Below, piece after piece: positions 27,801-38,327 of a stretch of DNA of 64,000 bases. The stretch spans positions 1 to 64,000 of the forward strand of contig JAAVLQ010000003.1 of the NCBI GenBank assembly GCA_012103075.1. Direction: 5' to 3'. Source of the stretch: Brucella cytisi (GTDB lineage Bacteria > Pseudomonadota > Alphaproteobacteria > Rhizobiales > Rhizobiaceae). Below the pieces are notes generated by a model. It made no database searches and had not been told where the DNA came from. It was given only the letters and a program-made list of their open reading frames with translations. The number at the start of each line of letters is the position of its first letter. The stretch's first letter is position 1. The translations under genes and the position numbers were made by a program.

Positions 27801-28036
27801 AGGGTTTGAGTGCACATGGAAGCCAACCCGAAAAAGGTGCCTGATAGCGACGGTGAACGCGCCGAGTGGGGGTTATTCATTCGCATCGCACCGTATCCTG
27901 CAGATCGGCGTTATTCTTTGCACTAAGCACCTGCCGAAAAGATGGCCGGGGTCGAGAAGCCCGGCGGACTCAGCCATTCCTGAACTCAGCAAATTGGATC
28001 CACGACTTCCGGAAAATACGATGCCTTCGCGTAATT

Positions 28037-28278
28037 CTAATGAAGCCGATCTGGACCGACTGATAATCCCGCGGCCAAAACTGCTTTGATGAATGACTCT
28101 CGTGCCGTATTTGGTAATCCTTCCAGTCGGCGACACAGGCCTGAAGCGCTTGCTGATACTCTTCACCCAGCGCATTCTCCGGCGGGGATTCCAACAGGAG
28201 TTCAGCCGCTGCAGGACTGTCTTGAATGGTGAGATAATTCCCTCGAAGCTCGACATTAACAGGTGCATTCCAAGGCAT
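28037..28278 (-). CDS. DUF982 domain protein, 80 aa
   Basis: ATG 28278 has AGGAG 6 bases upstream. MPWNAPVNVELRGNYLTIQ, then AAAELLLESPPENALGEEYQ and ACVADWKDYQ follow; after one frame change the helix FIKAVLAAGLSV ends at TAG 28037. Length and order fit DUF982, a small alpha/beta family almost restricted to Rhizobiales, often present in many copies per genome. Its biochemical role is not known. Confidence 0.75.
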
Positions 28279-28522
28279 AACTGGCTCCTCTTGCGACCTT
28301 TTCTCTAAGCTGGCGACCAGATGCATACTTGTTCTGCAATGGTCACTACATTGCTGCAAACCGAACCCGATAGAGGCGAGTTTTTTCAATTCGTAAGACG
28401 AAAATGCTGGACGTAGACAACCCTCCTTCTACGTCACTGCACAATGCTCCCCATTGGGCGGGTTCGGAGTTTCAATTTCGTAGCCTAACGACGTTACCGT
28501 CATCATGGAATTGCAGAACGTA

Positions 28523-29105
28523 TTATTGGGCCGGAGCCGGGGTTCCGGGCGACGGCGTCTCATTGGTCGCCGGAGCGTTCGTTTCTTTTGACATATTTGG
28601 ATCCGCTACACCATCAGCAAAGAATTTCGAACGATCAAATGCAGGAGCATTGTTCAGCTGATCCTTCGTGGCGCGTAGAACCAACCGGTATTGCCGTCGC
28701 TTCGAGTGGCCAATTTCAACAAATCCGGGCTAACGGCGACATCTTTCTCACCCACACCGAGGAAACCGCCGACACCAATCACTGCGGCCACCACCGCTCC
28801 ATCCTGACTGATAATAATGTCATTCAGCTTACCTACAGATTGCGCGTCGTTTGCGTCGCTCTCGTAAACAGTCCGTCCAATGAAGCTTGAAGCAAGAACT
28901 TCTCCTTGTTTGGCTTCAACAAAACCGACTTTATTGGTATCCGCTCCGGGTGGAGCGCCAAACATATTCTTGGTTGAAACGGGTTGTTCCTCTTGCACGG
29001 GAGCATCGGCCCCCGGGTTGTGGTACCCGGAGCGGCAGTTTGCGCAAAAGCCGGAGGGCATAACAAAAGCGCGCAAAATGAAGAAAGAACAGCTGTCCTG
29101 AACAT
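28523..29105 (-). CDS. Periplasmic PRC-barrel protein
   Basis: ATG 29105 with AGGAG upstream. Signal peptide MFRTAVLSSFCALLLCPPAF with cleavage after AFA. Linker rich in Pro/Ala/Thr, then the PRC barrel: VLASSFIGRTVYESD, VGKLNDIIISQDGAVVAAVI, GVGGFLGVGEKDVAVS. A final frame change leads to KDQLNNAPAFDRSKF and a Pro/Thr tail PGTPAPAQ. About 190 residues. PRC-barrel envelope proteins of Rhizobiales are usually stress-related; exact role unknown. It stands alone on its strand. Confidence 0.8.
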
Positions 29106-29418
29106 TGTTATTCTCCTTCTTTGTTTATAATTGAGATATCAAACCCGTGGGCTCCGGGTTTGTTCCCTTTATCAGCTATTCTGACGAAGCCACAATTGGA
29201 TGCTGATCAAGTTCAGCGGCACGGTTCCATCTCAAAGGGTCGCAGGGCGGGACGGGAGGTCGGCTATTTGGTGCAACGCTGGTTGCGAGATTTGACCAAG
29301 CGTGGTGAGAAAAGAAGGAGATGGAACGCAAGAGGAAGAAGCACGGGACGGGAGTAGACTTCCTCTCAGTCCTCCACAGCGGCGTCTCTTACAACTTTCA
29401 TCAACCGAACAGGACCTT
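29106..29418. other. Intergenic region between cytochrome c and PRC-barrel genes
   Basis: About 310 bp without a recognisable gene on either strand. It probably carries the PRC-barrel promoter and the 3' end of the oxidase transcript. Confidence 0.4.
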
Positions 29419-30506
29419 TCACTGTGCCATCGGTTCCGGTGACGCCGATCTCGGACGATGTGCAAAATAGGCGGCAAGCGCTGCGATCTCGTCGTCAGTC
29501 AGCCTTTTGCCGCATTGCGCATCAGATGTTCGAAGCGGGTGCCGCCGCGTACTCCTGCACGAAAAAGTTTGAGTTGTCCTGTCAGATACTCCGCAGACTG
29601 ACTGGACAGCGCTGGGAAAACCTGATTGCGGTCGCGTCGTCCATGGCAACCGAGACAAGCTGGAATATCGCGGTCCCGGTCGCCATGATTTGCAATCCGT
29701 TCGCCGTGTTTGACCAACTCTGGATCCCGCGTACCGGACGAACGCTGGATGGGTTGGGTGGAATAATACTGCGCGAGTTGCTCGAAAAATTCGGGATTAA
29801 CGGCAGTCGCAGCAGTTTCCATGATTCCGCTCGGGCGGAGCTTTGCGGCGTAAGCGCGCAGGCTTTCAACCAAATATACCTTGTTCTGGCCCGAAAGTAT
29901 GGGCGTCATCAAGCTTCGCCCAGCACCGTCCTTACCGTGGCAGCGAACGCAATCTGACAGCACCTGCTGGAAATTCGCGGATTGTCCGACTGCGGGGCTG
30001 AGTTCGCCATAAGCAAGATCGCGCCAGCGTTTCTCGTCCAAAGCAGGCAATTCTCGCAGAAACGCTACCATTGCCCAGACCTCATCGTCTCGTTTTTGCG
30101 TCGGCGGGCTGGCATGCCGGTGAACTTTACACCATGCTTGACGATCCGGAACAGTTGGGCGTCTGTCCAATTACCTGATCTTGTGGCGAGGTCGGGTGGT
30201 TGAGGTAGCATGAAGTTAACAACAGACGGCCTTGGTTCTCCTGGAGCGCCGTGGCAAATGGCGCGCAGCCGCGTGCGAAATGACCGGCAGCGGATTGTAT
30301 AGAATTGCGTGGCAGGTTTTCGGGGACGTCAACGTTCAGCGCATAGGTGCGCACGGAAGATCGCATAGCGAAGTGCAGAAACCAGTCGGTGACTTTCCAG
30401 TGACCACTCGAAGCGGAGACGTCGAAGAATCCAATCGAGGCACCTAACACCCCACAAATGGCAGAACTCCGAGGGCTGCTGCAAAGTGTTTCCAATTGAC
30501 ATTCAT
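29419..30506 (-). CDS. Multihaem cytochrome c, last gene of the oxidase cluster
   Basis: ATG 30506 overlaps the stop of the assembly-factor gene (ATGA). MNVNWKHFAAALGVLPFVG is a signal/anchor helix. Haem sites: a CxxCH-type motif near residue 80 that needs frame correction, then CVRCHG and CLGCHG. Intervening helices include VWAMVAFLRELPALDEKRW, YLVESLRAYAAKLRP and LTDDEIAALAAYFA. It is a c553/c4-like fold repeated, about 355 residues. It probably delivers electrons to the caa3-type oxidase encoded upstream on the same strand. Three frame changes. Confidence 0.8.
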
Positions 30507-31130
30507 GGGATTACCCTCTTTCCCTGTCGCTCACCGGACAGAAGCCCGGAGAGTAGAAAAACGCCGCCTGCGAGGTAGACGACAGCACCGGCAAGCAGCA
30601 TGATAACACCGCCCAGTGCCTGATCCTGACTGGCATCGAGCACAAGACCGAAGCACGTGACTTCCCCAACATTGAAAAGCGGATAACTTGCAAGTGAGAG
30701 CAGGGCGCCCGGGGAGAGTCATGTGGACAGATGTGAGAAGCAATGCAAGTGCTCCAGAAGCGCTTGGCTCTTTGCTTTGATCTGCTGAGGCGAGCGCAGT
30801 AAGCCAAAGGAACAAACCAGCTGCGAGAAACATGCTCTGTTCCAGAATGGTTGCGAACGCGGAAGTCGTGGCCCACAACCTCGCGGCTGGCAGGTGCCAA
30901 CCCCAAACTACGAAAAGTTCAGACAACGAGGCGATCAGAACAAGGAAGGGTTTTACGGCGATCCGCGCGGATAAACCGATTGAAATGAGGGGGCTGCTAT
31001 AGCGACGACCCCCATATGCGCAAACATGTGCGCAGCAAAAGACTCTTGCGGTGGAAAGAAATGGTCCTGTCCAGAGTAGGGCGAGCGCAAGTAGGCCCGC
31101 TATGAAAGATATTTTCTTCAAGAAACGCAC
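30503..31130 (-). CDS. ctaG: CtaG-family cytochrome c oxidase assembly protein
   Basis: ATG 31130: MRFLKKISFIAGLLALALLW. After a frame change AAHMFAHMGVVAIAAPLIS-like residues appear, then VVWGWHLPAARLWATTS, LEQSMFLAAGLFLWLTAL and LLTSVHMTLPG. These are landmarks of the membrane CtaG/DUF1404-type assembly factors found beside caa3 oxidases (not the Cox11 type). About 205 residues, two frame changes. It starts inside the preceding gene (12-bp overlap) and ends in an ATGA overlap with the cytochrome gene, so it is part of one tight operon. Confidence 0.75.
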
Positions 31131-31492
31131 CCTTCAATGAAAATTGCAGGAAGAGCGACGTAGAGCACAGCAATGAAGCTCAATCCTGAAAGCAACAGCG
31201 TGGCGAATCCTTGGAAAAGCCTGCGGTCTTGAGCGGTGGAGGCATCGTGTGGAGGATATTGCGTGCCAAAACCCCATTGCCGCCACGCCAGCGGGGCTGA
31301 TATCAAGATGAGGACAAGTGCCGCAAATGTGGCTACCCCGATGCCAGCCTGAACTATTGCAAAATCCACGCCTCCACGTTTCGCGCACCACAACGCCGAT
31401 ATCAGGTAACAAAAGAGGAAATGGAAAGCCCAAACCATCGGTCCGGTGAAAAGAGTCCATAGTGTTTCGGGTCTTGCCGGAATGATGCTCAT
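31118..31492 (-). CDS. Small oxidase-cluster membrane protein, 124 aa
   Basis: ATG 31492 is 8 bp after the oxidase subunit stop. MSIIPARPETLWTLFTGPMV leads into four predicted helices: VWAFHFLFCYLISALWC, GIGVATFAALVLILISAPL, GFATLLLSGLSFIAVLYVAL and a short last one ending EGCVS. Uninterrupted. Position equals the small unnamed membrane gene commonly found between fused CoxAC and CtaG. A structural or assembly role is inferred from context. Confidence 0.65.
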   Translation of the reverse strand: MSIIPARPETLWTLFTGPMVWAFHFLFCYLISALWCAKRGGVDFAIVQAGIGVATFAALVLILISAPLAWRQWGFGTQYPPHDASTAQDRRLFQGFATLLLSGLSFIAVLYVALPAIFIEGCVS

Positions 31493-31499
31493 CGCAGCC

Positions 31500-33995
31500 T
31501 CACATCGCTTCCGGGAAAAGGCCGATGACGGCGAAAGTAACGAGAGCCGTGATCGTCATGAAGTGCCAATAAAGCACAATATTTTGTAGTTCCATGTCGT
31601 ATTTGGCGGTGAGGCGACCGGCGAAACTGAGTGCCGGGCAAAAGAGGTGCATGATGATGCCGATGGCAGCGTGAGCCAACGCCCGGGCCACAAGTATCCA
31701 TACTATCGCGGGATAGACATGCTCTTGCGGTTGCATCGCGTGTCGCCATGGTCCGGCGACCGCTGACAACGAGGCTCCGATTGTCAGAAGGCTCCCGGTA
31801 AGCAGTGCTATGCGCAACCCAATTAAGCGACTACGTGCATTCAGCGCGCGTGCGGCGAGCGTTGCCACCCACGCTGCAATGAATAGTGCGAGAGCCATCA
31901 TGGGCCATTCCCATCCGGGGCCCATATGTGTAGCAGTAAAATCGGGATGAACAGTCCAATAGAAAAAGTAGCCGAAAACAAGACTGGCGAAAGCCGTAGC
32001 ATCTCCAGTCATGGTAATGAACATTGCCCACCAACTGACTGAGGTTGGGCCAGATGAATAAAAAGGCAACCAAAGTCCCAGCCCGACGTCCTTGCGAGGT
32101 TTCTCGGGGACTTCACCGGTGCCACTCCATAGCCACCAAATGATTGCAGCGAGAGCGCCAACGCCGAAAAGCAGTGCAATGATCCATTGTTCAAAGGTTA
32201 GCGCAACGAACACACCACCGAGAAGCGTAGCTGAGACTATTGGAATGACCGACGGTGTTGCAACGCGCTGGCACTGCAATGGATGCGCGTCGAGAACCGA
32301 GGTTATGAGTGTTTCGCGGCGATTTTCCTTTGCTGAGCCAAGATAATATGCACCGGCATTGGTCTTTTCGGCCAGTCCCTTCTGGTCCCATAACGGGTAG
32401 CGCACTTCAATGACCGGAATGGAGCGGATGCCCCAATTCTCTTCAGGTTCGTTGATCCATTCAAGTGTACCAGCGTTCCATGGATTTTTTGCTCGCTGCG
32501 GGGCTGTCTTTGCTTAGGTCTTACAACATCAATCACGACGAGCAGTACGCCGAGGGCAAAGACAAAGGCACCAATGGTAGATACGAGATTCAGCCAGTTC
32601 CATCCCATCCCGTCGGGATAGGTGAATACCCGGCGTGGCATACCGCGCAGGCCGGTTAAATGCATAGGAAAAAGGCAATGTTAAACCCGGTAAACATCAG
32701 CCAGAATGCAATGCGACCAAGCCTCATTGATAGCATTCGTGCATTGATCAGAGGATAGTAGTAATAAATCCCGGCGACGAGCGGGAAGAGCATGCCTCCG
32801 ATCAGGACGTAATGCAAATGAGCTACAATGAAATAGCTGTCATGCGCCTGCCAATCGAAAGGAACGAGTGCTACCATCACGCCCGTTAAGCCGCCTACAA
32901 CGAAGATGGCAATCCCACCGGTGCCAAACAACATTGGCACTGAGAAAATGACACGGCCTGCCAGCATGGTAGCAAGAAAGACGAAAATCTGGACGCCGGT
33001 TGGAATGGCAACTGCTTCGGATGCGGCTGAGAAAAAGGCCAACGATATTTGCGGCAGGCCCGTCGTAAACATATGGTGGACCCACAGTCCAAAGGACAGG
33101 AAGCCAGTTCCACCAGCAGCGAGCACAATCCGGGAGTATCCAACAATTGGCCGCTGCGAAAAGTCGGCACGATCATCGCCATAAGCGCGATCGCCGGCAG
33201 GAAAATGATGTAAACCTCCGGATGGCCAAATATCCAGAATAAATGTTGCCATAACAGCGGGTCACCGCCACGCGCTGCATCAAAGAACGGCCAATCGAAC
33301 ATGCGCTGCATCTCGAATAACAGGTCGCCTGCGATCAACGGAGGGAATGCGAACAGGATCATTCCGGCTACGATCAGCAGATACCACGCAAACAGTGGCA
33401 TGAGGTTGATACGCATACCGGGCGCCCGGCACTTCATGATACCGACGATAAGTTCGACTGCAGCCGCAATTGACGCAATCTCGATAAATGAAAGTCCAAG
33501 CAGCCAGATGTCGGCTCCAATGCCGGAAAGCGTCTTATCGGTGGCTAGCGGCGGATACATGAACCAACCCGAGGACGGCGCAGCGTTGAAAAAGATCGAG
33601 CCGCATACGAAGACACCACCGATGAAGAAACTCCAGAAACCGAAGGCACCTAACCCGGGAAAAGGAAGCTCTCGTGTGCCCAGCATCGGAGGCAGAAGGA
33701 AGATTGCCACGGCCTCGAATATTGGCACCGCAAACAGAAACATCATTACCGTGCCATGCAAGGTAAAAGCTTGATTGTAAAAGTCGGCTGATACAAGATC
33801 GTTGTCAGGCAGGGCCAGTTGGGCCCGCATGATCAGTGCGAGAACCCCGGCAAAGAGCATGAATGAAAAGGCGGCGCTGCCATACCAGAGGCCGACACGG
33901 GTGTTGTTCACGGATGTCCAGTACCGCCAGCCACGCGGCGGTTCCCAGACACGGCGAAGCTGCTCCTCGTCTGATTGTTCATGAGGAGCTGACAT
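31500..33995 (-). CDS. Fused cytochrome c oxidase subunits I and III
   Basis: ATG 33995 opens MSAPHEQSDEEQLRRVWEP. Subunit I landmarks: LHGTVMMFLFAVPI (low-spin haem His), WQHLFWIFGHPEVYII (CuB His and Tyr), HHMFTTG and HDSYFIVAHLHYVLIGG (haem a3 and haem a His). After residue ~560 a linker (DVVRPKQRQPRSEQ) leads to a subunit III-like part with WWAMFITMTGDATAFASLV and HFMTITALVTFAVIGLF, end 31500. About 831 residues, the size of known I-III fusions. Three frame changes. It reduces O2 to water and pumps protons in the inner membrane. Confidence 0.88.
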
Positions 33996-34029
33996 TGATT
34001 TCGCCTGACCCGGGTAACAACGGACATCA

Positions 34030-35057
34030 TTAATCGAGCCCCTTTAGCCGGGTTGCAATTCGGTCTATGTCGTGTGCAGGAAGCATCGAGAAGCTCGGCA
34101 TGTGGGAGCCGGGCTTGAACGATTGCGGATGGCTAATGAAGCGTCGCAATGCGTGCTCGGAGTTTGGGAGAATTCCGGCGCCGATCGTGGCTCGGGATCC
34201 GACATGGGAGAGGTCCGGACCAACATTTCCCGATGCCGCGGTGCCCGCAACACGGTGACATGCCCCGCAGCCATGCTGCAGAAACAGAGCACCCTCTGTC
34301 GATTCCGCGTTGGGAGACGGTCTGGCCTGTTTTGCAAGCCACTGCCTAAAGTCATGTGGTTCCATTACAATTGTAGTGAACGCCATCAAGGCGTGCGAGG
34401 TACCGCAATACTCCGCACATGCAGCACGATAGGTTCCAGATTTTTGTGCGAGGAACGAAACGCGGTTCTGACGACACGGGATCATGTCCATCTTGCCTCC
34501 CAAAGAAGGTATCCAGAAGGAATGAATGACATCAGTGCTGGTTAGTAGGAATTCTACTCGCTCCCCGACAGGTAGTCTGATCTCGTTCGCCGAAAGTACA
34601 GTCTGGTTACCGTCCGGGGGAGGTACTTGATTCGCCACCAGAACTGTTCTCCCGTGACCTCGATCCTGAGAGAGGTGTCGGCGGCTTTTTGGAGAGGCCG
34701 GAGGCCCGGCATGAGCCAGAGTGTATAAGAAAGCAAAAAAAACAAGAGCATCGCAGGAACTGCAGCACCACACCAGAAAATAAGTTTTCCGGCGGTGCGT
34801 TCGCCAAATGTCCGGTTTCCCTTTCGAGAAGCGTAGACGAACAGTCCTGTAACGACGAGCCAGATGACGATACCGGCAATTGCCATGGTCCAGAAGAGTT
34901 GACTGATCTGAGCTGCTTCCTCACCAGCTGGAGCAAGTGCAGATTGAACTCCCGAGCAACCAGAAGCGCAAAAGCAAAAGGCGAGCGAAAGCCAGCCCCG
35001 CGAACAGCGTATTCGATCTCTTGCCCGAGGAAACACTGGCGAAACCATCCTCCCCAT
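34030..35057 (-). CDS. coxB: Cytochrome c oxidase subunit II with C-terminal cytochrome c domain (caa3 type)
   Basis: ATG 35057. Signal with lipobox-like FCFCASGCSG, then two helices (LFWTMAIAGIVIWLVVTGLF, GAAVPAMLLFFLLSYTLWL), the cupredoxin domain with EVTGEQFWWRIKY, DVIHSFWIPSLGGKMDMIPC and the CuA ligands CAEYCGTSHALM. A cytochrome c domain follows: FLQHGCGACHRVAG and a distal Met in GSHMPSF, end 34030. About 340 residues, one frame change near 34620. The fused haem domain marks a caa3-type enzyme. First gene of the oxidase operon. Confidence 0.88.
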
Positions 35058-35366
35058 CGCTAGTTCAGACGAAAACACAACGCACCGCAGGCGGTAAAGT
35101 TGCGAAAGCAGGCCATGTTATCGCGTCATTTATGAAATGCTGGGCTGGTGCTCACGGATGTTTGCGGGACGGCGCTTCCCACTGTTCAACTGAAGGCAGA
35201 TGGGCGGAACAATTGTGCCGCCTGTGGGAGTCAGCGGAAAATCGCGACCGGGGACCCGGCAAAGAGGCACGGGCTGGCAGCCGCTGAATTCGAAACTGGA
35301 CAGCTGTGGCGGTGAGTATTGAACTTGACGATCTACGCGGAACGGAGGCCGCCAGAAGCCTTGCGT
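35058..35366. other. Upstream region of the oxidase operon
   Basis: About 300 bp with no convincing gene; expected to contain the oxidase promoter. No clear operator palindrome seen. Confidence 0.35.
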
Positions 35367-36077
35367 TCAAGAGCTGGTATCGTGCAACCCTGCCTGAACA
35401 AACTCTATAGTTTGAAAAGGAGGCTGGGTTGGCGGTGAAGTTTGCATCGTCAAGATCAGGCGATAAGCGTAGCGTCTAGCAAGGCGTACAAAAGTACTCC
35501 TGTCACTGCGGGCAAGTATCGTAAGTCCGAGCCCAAAGAGTGCAATAAGTCCATCTTTCTCAACTAATCCGATTGAAATGACACATATCGCAGAGACTGG
35601 CGCCATGTTGCCGAAGGGGATAGGCAAGGCGATCGCGACGCCAAGGCAAAAAACTGGAACAGCGGCAATATAATTTAGGTTGTTCCCGGCGATTGCTTGC
35701 ATGCGATTTGGACGAACCAAACGCTCAATTCTCCGGACAAGCGGCGACGCGACCCGTTCCATGGAAGAGAGTGCCCTCGCTGACAGTTTACGCTTTCCTA
35801 GTAACGACGGAAGCCAAACTGGCTGCAGCCCAAGCAAAAATTGCAAGGATATGATCGAAACCGCAGTACCGAAAATCATGCCAAATGGTCCCGGCAACGG
35901 AATAAGTGCGGGCAATGCAAGCAGAATGAGAACAAAACCGAAACTTGATCGCCCCATTAGCTCAAGAGCCTCGAAAACGGTAAGGCCATCTCGTAGGGTC
36001 GCCTCTCGCGAAAGGTCAGCCAGAATGGATGAAGTGATGCCATGGCCGGTATTCTCTTGCTGCTCTGAGGATCCCAT
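35367..36077 (-). CDS. exoD: ExoD-family membrane protein
   Basis: ATG 36077, with GGAAAG upstream. MGSSEQQENTGHGITSSILA, then TVFEALELMGRSSFGFVLIL, LPALIPLPGPFGMIFGTAVS, LGLQPVWLPSLLGKRKLS and VFCLGVAIALPIPFGNMAPV: the ExoD (exopolysaccharide synthesis D) order. About 236 residues, unbroken. ExoD homologues affect exopolysaccharide and alkali tolerance in rhizobia; molecular function is not settled. It may form an operon with the small gene ending 3 bp upstream. Confidence 0.85.
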   Translation of the reverse strand: MGSSEQQENTGHGITSSILADLSREATLRDGLTVFEALELMGRSSFGFVLILLALPALIPLPGPFGMIFGTAVSIISLQFLLGLQPVWLPSLLGKRKLSARALSSMERVASPLVRRIERLVRPNRMQAIAGNNLNYIAAVPVFCLGVAIALPIPFGNMAPVSAICVISIGLVEKDGLIALFGLGLTILARSDRSTFVRLARRYAYRLILTMQTSPPTQPPFQTIEFVQAGLHDTSS

Positions 36078-36079
36078 AG

Positions 36080-36304
36080 CTATCTTTCCGTTTTTCTGCG
36101 GGCATCCAAATCGAGGATTTGCAACATGGCATGACAGTCTGGCACGGCGGTGATGAGTAGCACTGTCCCGTGGGACGCCCCACATCGCTGGATACTCAGT
36201 GCCTGCGTGCCCGCCGAATTGTTTTTCTTGGAGATCAGACAAGCCTGTTCGAGGTGGATCTCCGACAAAAATGCAAACATCCGGGCAATGTATTTGGAAT
36301 TCAT
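36080..36304 (-). CDS. Hypothetical 74-aa protein before exoD
   Basis: ATG 36304 (MNSKYIARMFAFLSEIHLEQ) to TAG at 36080, two bases before the exoD start, so possibly cotranscribed. Contains TVLLITAVPDCHAMLQILDL, a plausible beta-alpha piece. Not recognised; could be a chance open frame. Confidence 0.35.
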   Translation of the reverse strand: MNSKYIARMFAFLSEIHLEQACLISKKNNSAGTQALSIQRCGASHGTVLLITAVPDCHAMLQILDLDARRKTER

Positions 36305-36396
36305 ATTCAGTTACACCAGCTTTACGATTAATGTATGAAATCGGAAATCACGCGAGCTCTGACCGGAGCGGTCCGTAAACTGGAATGGGGACCACA

Positions 36397-36782
36397 ATGA
36401 AGGCAATTCTCCTTGCATTTTCTCTTTCCATGATGACTGTAGCTGCACAGGCAGCGCCAGCCGTAACGACCGGTAACGTGAATATGAGAACGGGACCCAG
36501 TACCAGTTACCAGACAATCACCACGCTTCCAGCCGGTTCCGGGGTCAACTTGCGTCGCTGTGTATCAAGCTGGTGCGGGTTCGTGCTCTCGGCACGACCG
36601 GATGGGTATCTGCACGCTACGTTAGCCGCTCCGTTAGCGGCGGCCCAACCATCATTATCAGCCCGGTTATTCGGCCACCGCATTACCGGCCTCCTCATTA
36701 CAAACCGCCGCATCGGCCACGGCCGCCGAGCCATCGTCCTCCAAAATGCAAGATTGCCCCGGGCTTCCCTTGCCCTCGTTAG
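36397..36782 (+). CDS. Secreted SH3b-domain protein with Pro/His-rich tail
   Basis: ATG 36397. Signal peptide MKAILLAFSLSMMTVAAQAA, then a bacterial SH3 domain: TTGNVNMRTGPSTSYQTITT, LPAGSGVNLRRC and, after one frame change, TTGWVSARYVSRSVSGG. The tail repeats RPPHYRPPHYKPPHRP and ends CKIAPGFPCPR. About 128 residues. Such periplasmic SH3b proteins are common in Rhizobiales and may bind cell wall. It is divergent from the gene at 36304. Confidence 0.8.
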
Positions 36783-36888
36783 GGTTACAAAGGAGCGGCT
36801 GACTTGTGCCGCCGCCTGATCCTCACTATTCGCGCTGGAAAAACCGGTACCAGATCGAGCATAACAACCAGTTCAAGGCGTCTGTCTT

Positions 36889-37044
36889 CTATGACACATA
36901 TTGGGTGGTCCCCGGAAACCTGCCACCTCCCATGTCAAGGCAGATGTCTTCATAGCGCATCGCATTGAACGCAGCTCCTGCCCAGAACATCAAAGCGGCG
37001 ATCAGCAGCGATATAGCAATATAGCGAATTTTTGCTTTCATCAT
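36889..37044 (-). CDS. Small single-helix membrane protein, 51 aa
   Basis: From ATG 37044: MMKAKIRYIAISLLIAALMF, WAGAAFNAMRYEDIC and a Gly-rich end with TAG at 36889. One strong membrane helix and a Cys-containing short outer part. No frame break. No clear ribosome site. Not recognised. A plus-strand frame through 36800-36950 (PHYSRWKNRYQIEHNNQF) competes for the same bases. Confidence 0.45.
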   Translation of the reverse strand: MMKAKIRYIAISLLIAALMFWAGAAFNAMRYEDICLDMGGGRFPGTTQYVS

Positions 37045-37104
37045 TGATCTGGAATTCCAGTGACCGCGTAATGCAAAACGCGGTAGCGAGCCCCGCCGAC
37101 ACTC

Positions 37105-38012
37105 CTATTGCTGTCGGCGCATCCGCCCAAATGCCTCATTATCGACATCTGGTATGAATGCCGGACCAACCATACGAACACTCTCTATTGGCGCCGGGCG
37201 GAACTGCGTGAGTGGAATTTCCGCTACAGCCGTCGCGTCTTCTTCGGGTCTGGTGTTTGGGAGGGGAACCTCTACGTCTTTCAACTGTTTGGGCCGCTTG
37301 CGTGCCGCATGGAGCTGCGCGACCTTGGCAACATAGCCGTTCCAATCGCAGCGCTTGAATTCGCCTTCACCGTGATAATCGTAGGCTGTTGGCAAATCGG
37401 CATAGGGCTGACCTGTCGTCACTGAAACCATTTCCGGAGCTTCATCGTTTTGATCATTGACGTAAACGGCCATGTCGTTTTGTATCGCAGATCAGCTGGC
37501 ATTGGACAAGCGCAGCATCTGTACCGCCTTTCTGACTGAACTGCGAATTCGGCGTCGGAAAGTAATATCCATCGGACAAGCGAACACAAAACTGCAGGCT
37601 TTTCCTTGCCCCGCGTATCTTTTTTGCTTATCGTCTGCAGACAGTCCTGTTCGCGCAAGACCGGCCGGAGAGGAGGCGTTCGTTGCCTTTAGTCGTTTTA
37701 TCCCCGAAGCCGCGGCTCTGCTTTCAGCCCTGCATTCGCGATCAATTGCAGAAACGGCGCTCAGTTCCTGTTGTACTTCACTGATCTTCATTCCGACCTC
37801 GCGGCAGGCATTGAACAGTCCTCCACCTGATTCACGGGTTTGCAACCACGTCCGCGCTGGATAGCCCGAAGCGCCGAAAGCTGTCGTTGCAGCATTTTAA
37901 CCGCCGGATCTGTCGCCGACTGACGCGATCTGCAAGACGATGCGAGCGCGCTGAGATCGGGGAAAGACGAAATCGCCAATACGAAGATGACGAAGAGAGT
38001 GAACTTGCCCAT
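37105..38012 (-). CDS. DUF2865 exported protein
   Basis: ATG 38012 starts MGKFTLFVIFVLAISSFPDL, a signal peptide, then VKMLQRQLSALRAIQRGRGC and a Cys-containing helical part (NACREVGMKISEVQQELSAV). After two frame changes the family core appears: VRLSDGYYFPTPNSQF, AALVQCQLICD, PEMVSVTTGQPYADLPTAYD. The tail LNGYVAKV-like region ends at 37105. About 300 residues. DUF2865 is a conserved Rhizobiales periplasmic family of unknown function. Confidence 0.8.
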
Positions 38013-38038
38013 GAAACCATCTCCGTTTGCCGGACGAT

Positions 38039-38299
38039 CTATCCAGCGAGACGAATTTGCTTGATGTCGCCTTGCGGAAAAATATTCCCGTTGGTGGATC
38101 GAAAAACAGGATCAGGCTCAAGACCGTCCAGCAGGGCAGTCAGTGCCAGTTTCAGATAAAGAGGTGCGTCGGGACGTTCGATTGATTTAAGGGCGGCACG
38201 GGAAAGCCCCAGTGCGTGAGCCAACTCATATTCGGATTTGCCAACCCGGGCACAAACCTTGGCCAGTCGAAGGTTCACTTTTCTACCGCGTTTGCCCAT
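38039..38299 (-). CDS. Small helix-turn-helix DNA-binding protein
   Basis: ATG 38299: MGKRGRKVNLRLAKVCARVG, then KSEYELAHALGLSRAALKSI, a clear Xre/Cro-like helix-turn-helix, and YLKLALTALLDGLEPDPVF. 86 residues, unbroken; GGAGGAACATAACA on minus precedes it. Probably a local transcription regulator; target unknown. Confidence 0.65.
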   Translation of the reverse strand: MGKRGRKVNLRLAKVCARVGKSEYELAHALGLSRAALKSIERPDAPLYLKLALTALLDGLEPDPVFRSTNGNIFPQGDIKQIRLAG

Positions 38300-38327
38300 T
38301 TGTTATGTTCCTCCTCTTTTTCCCTGA

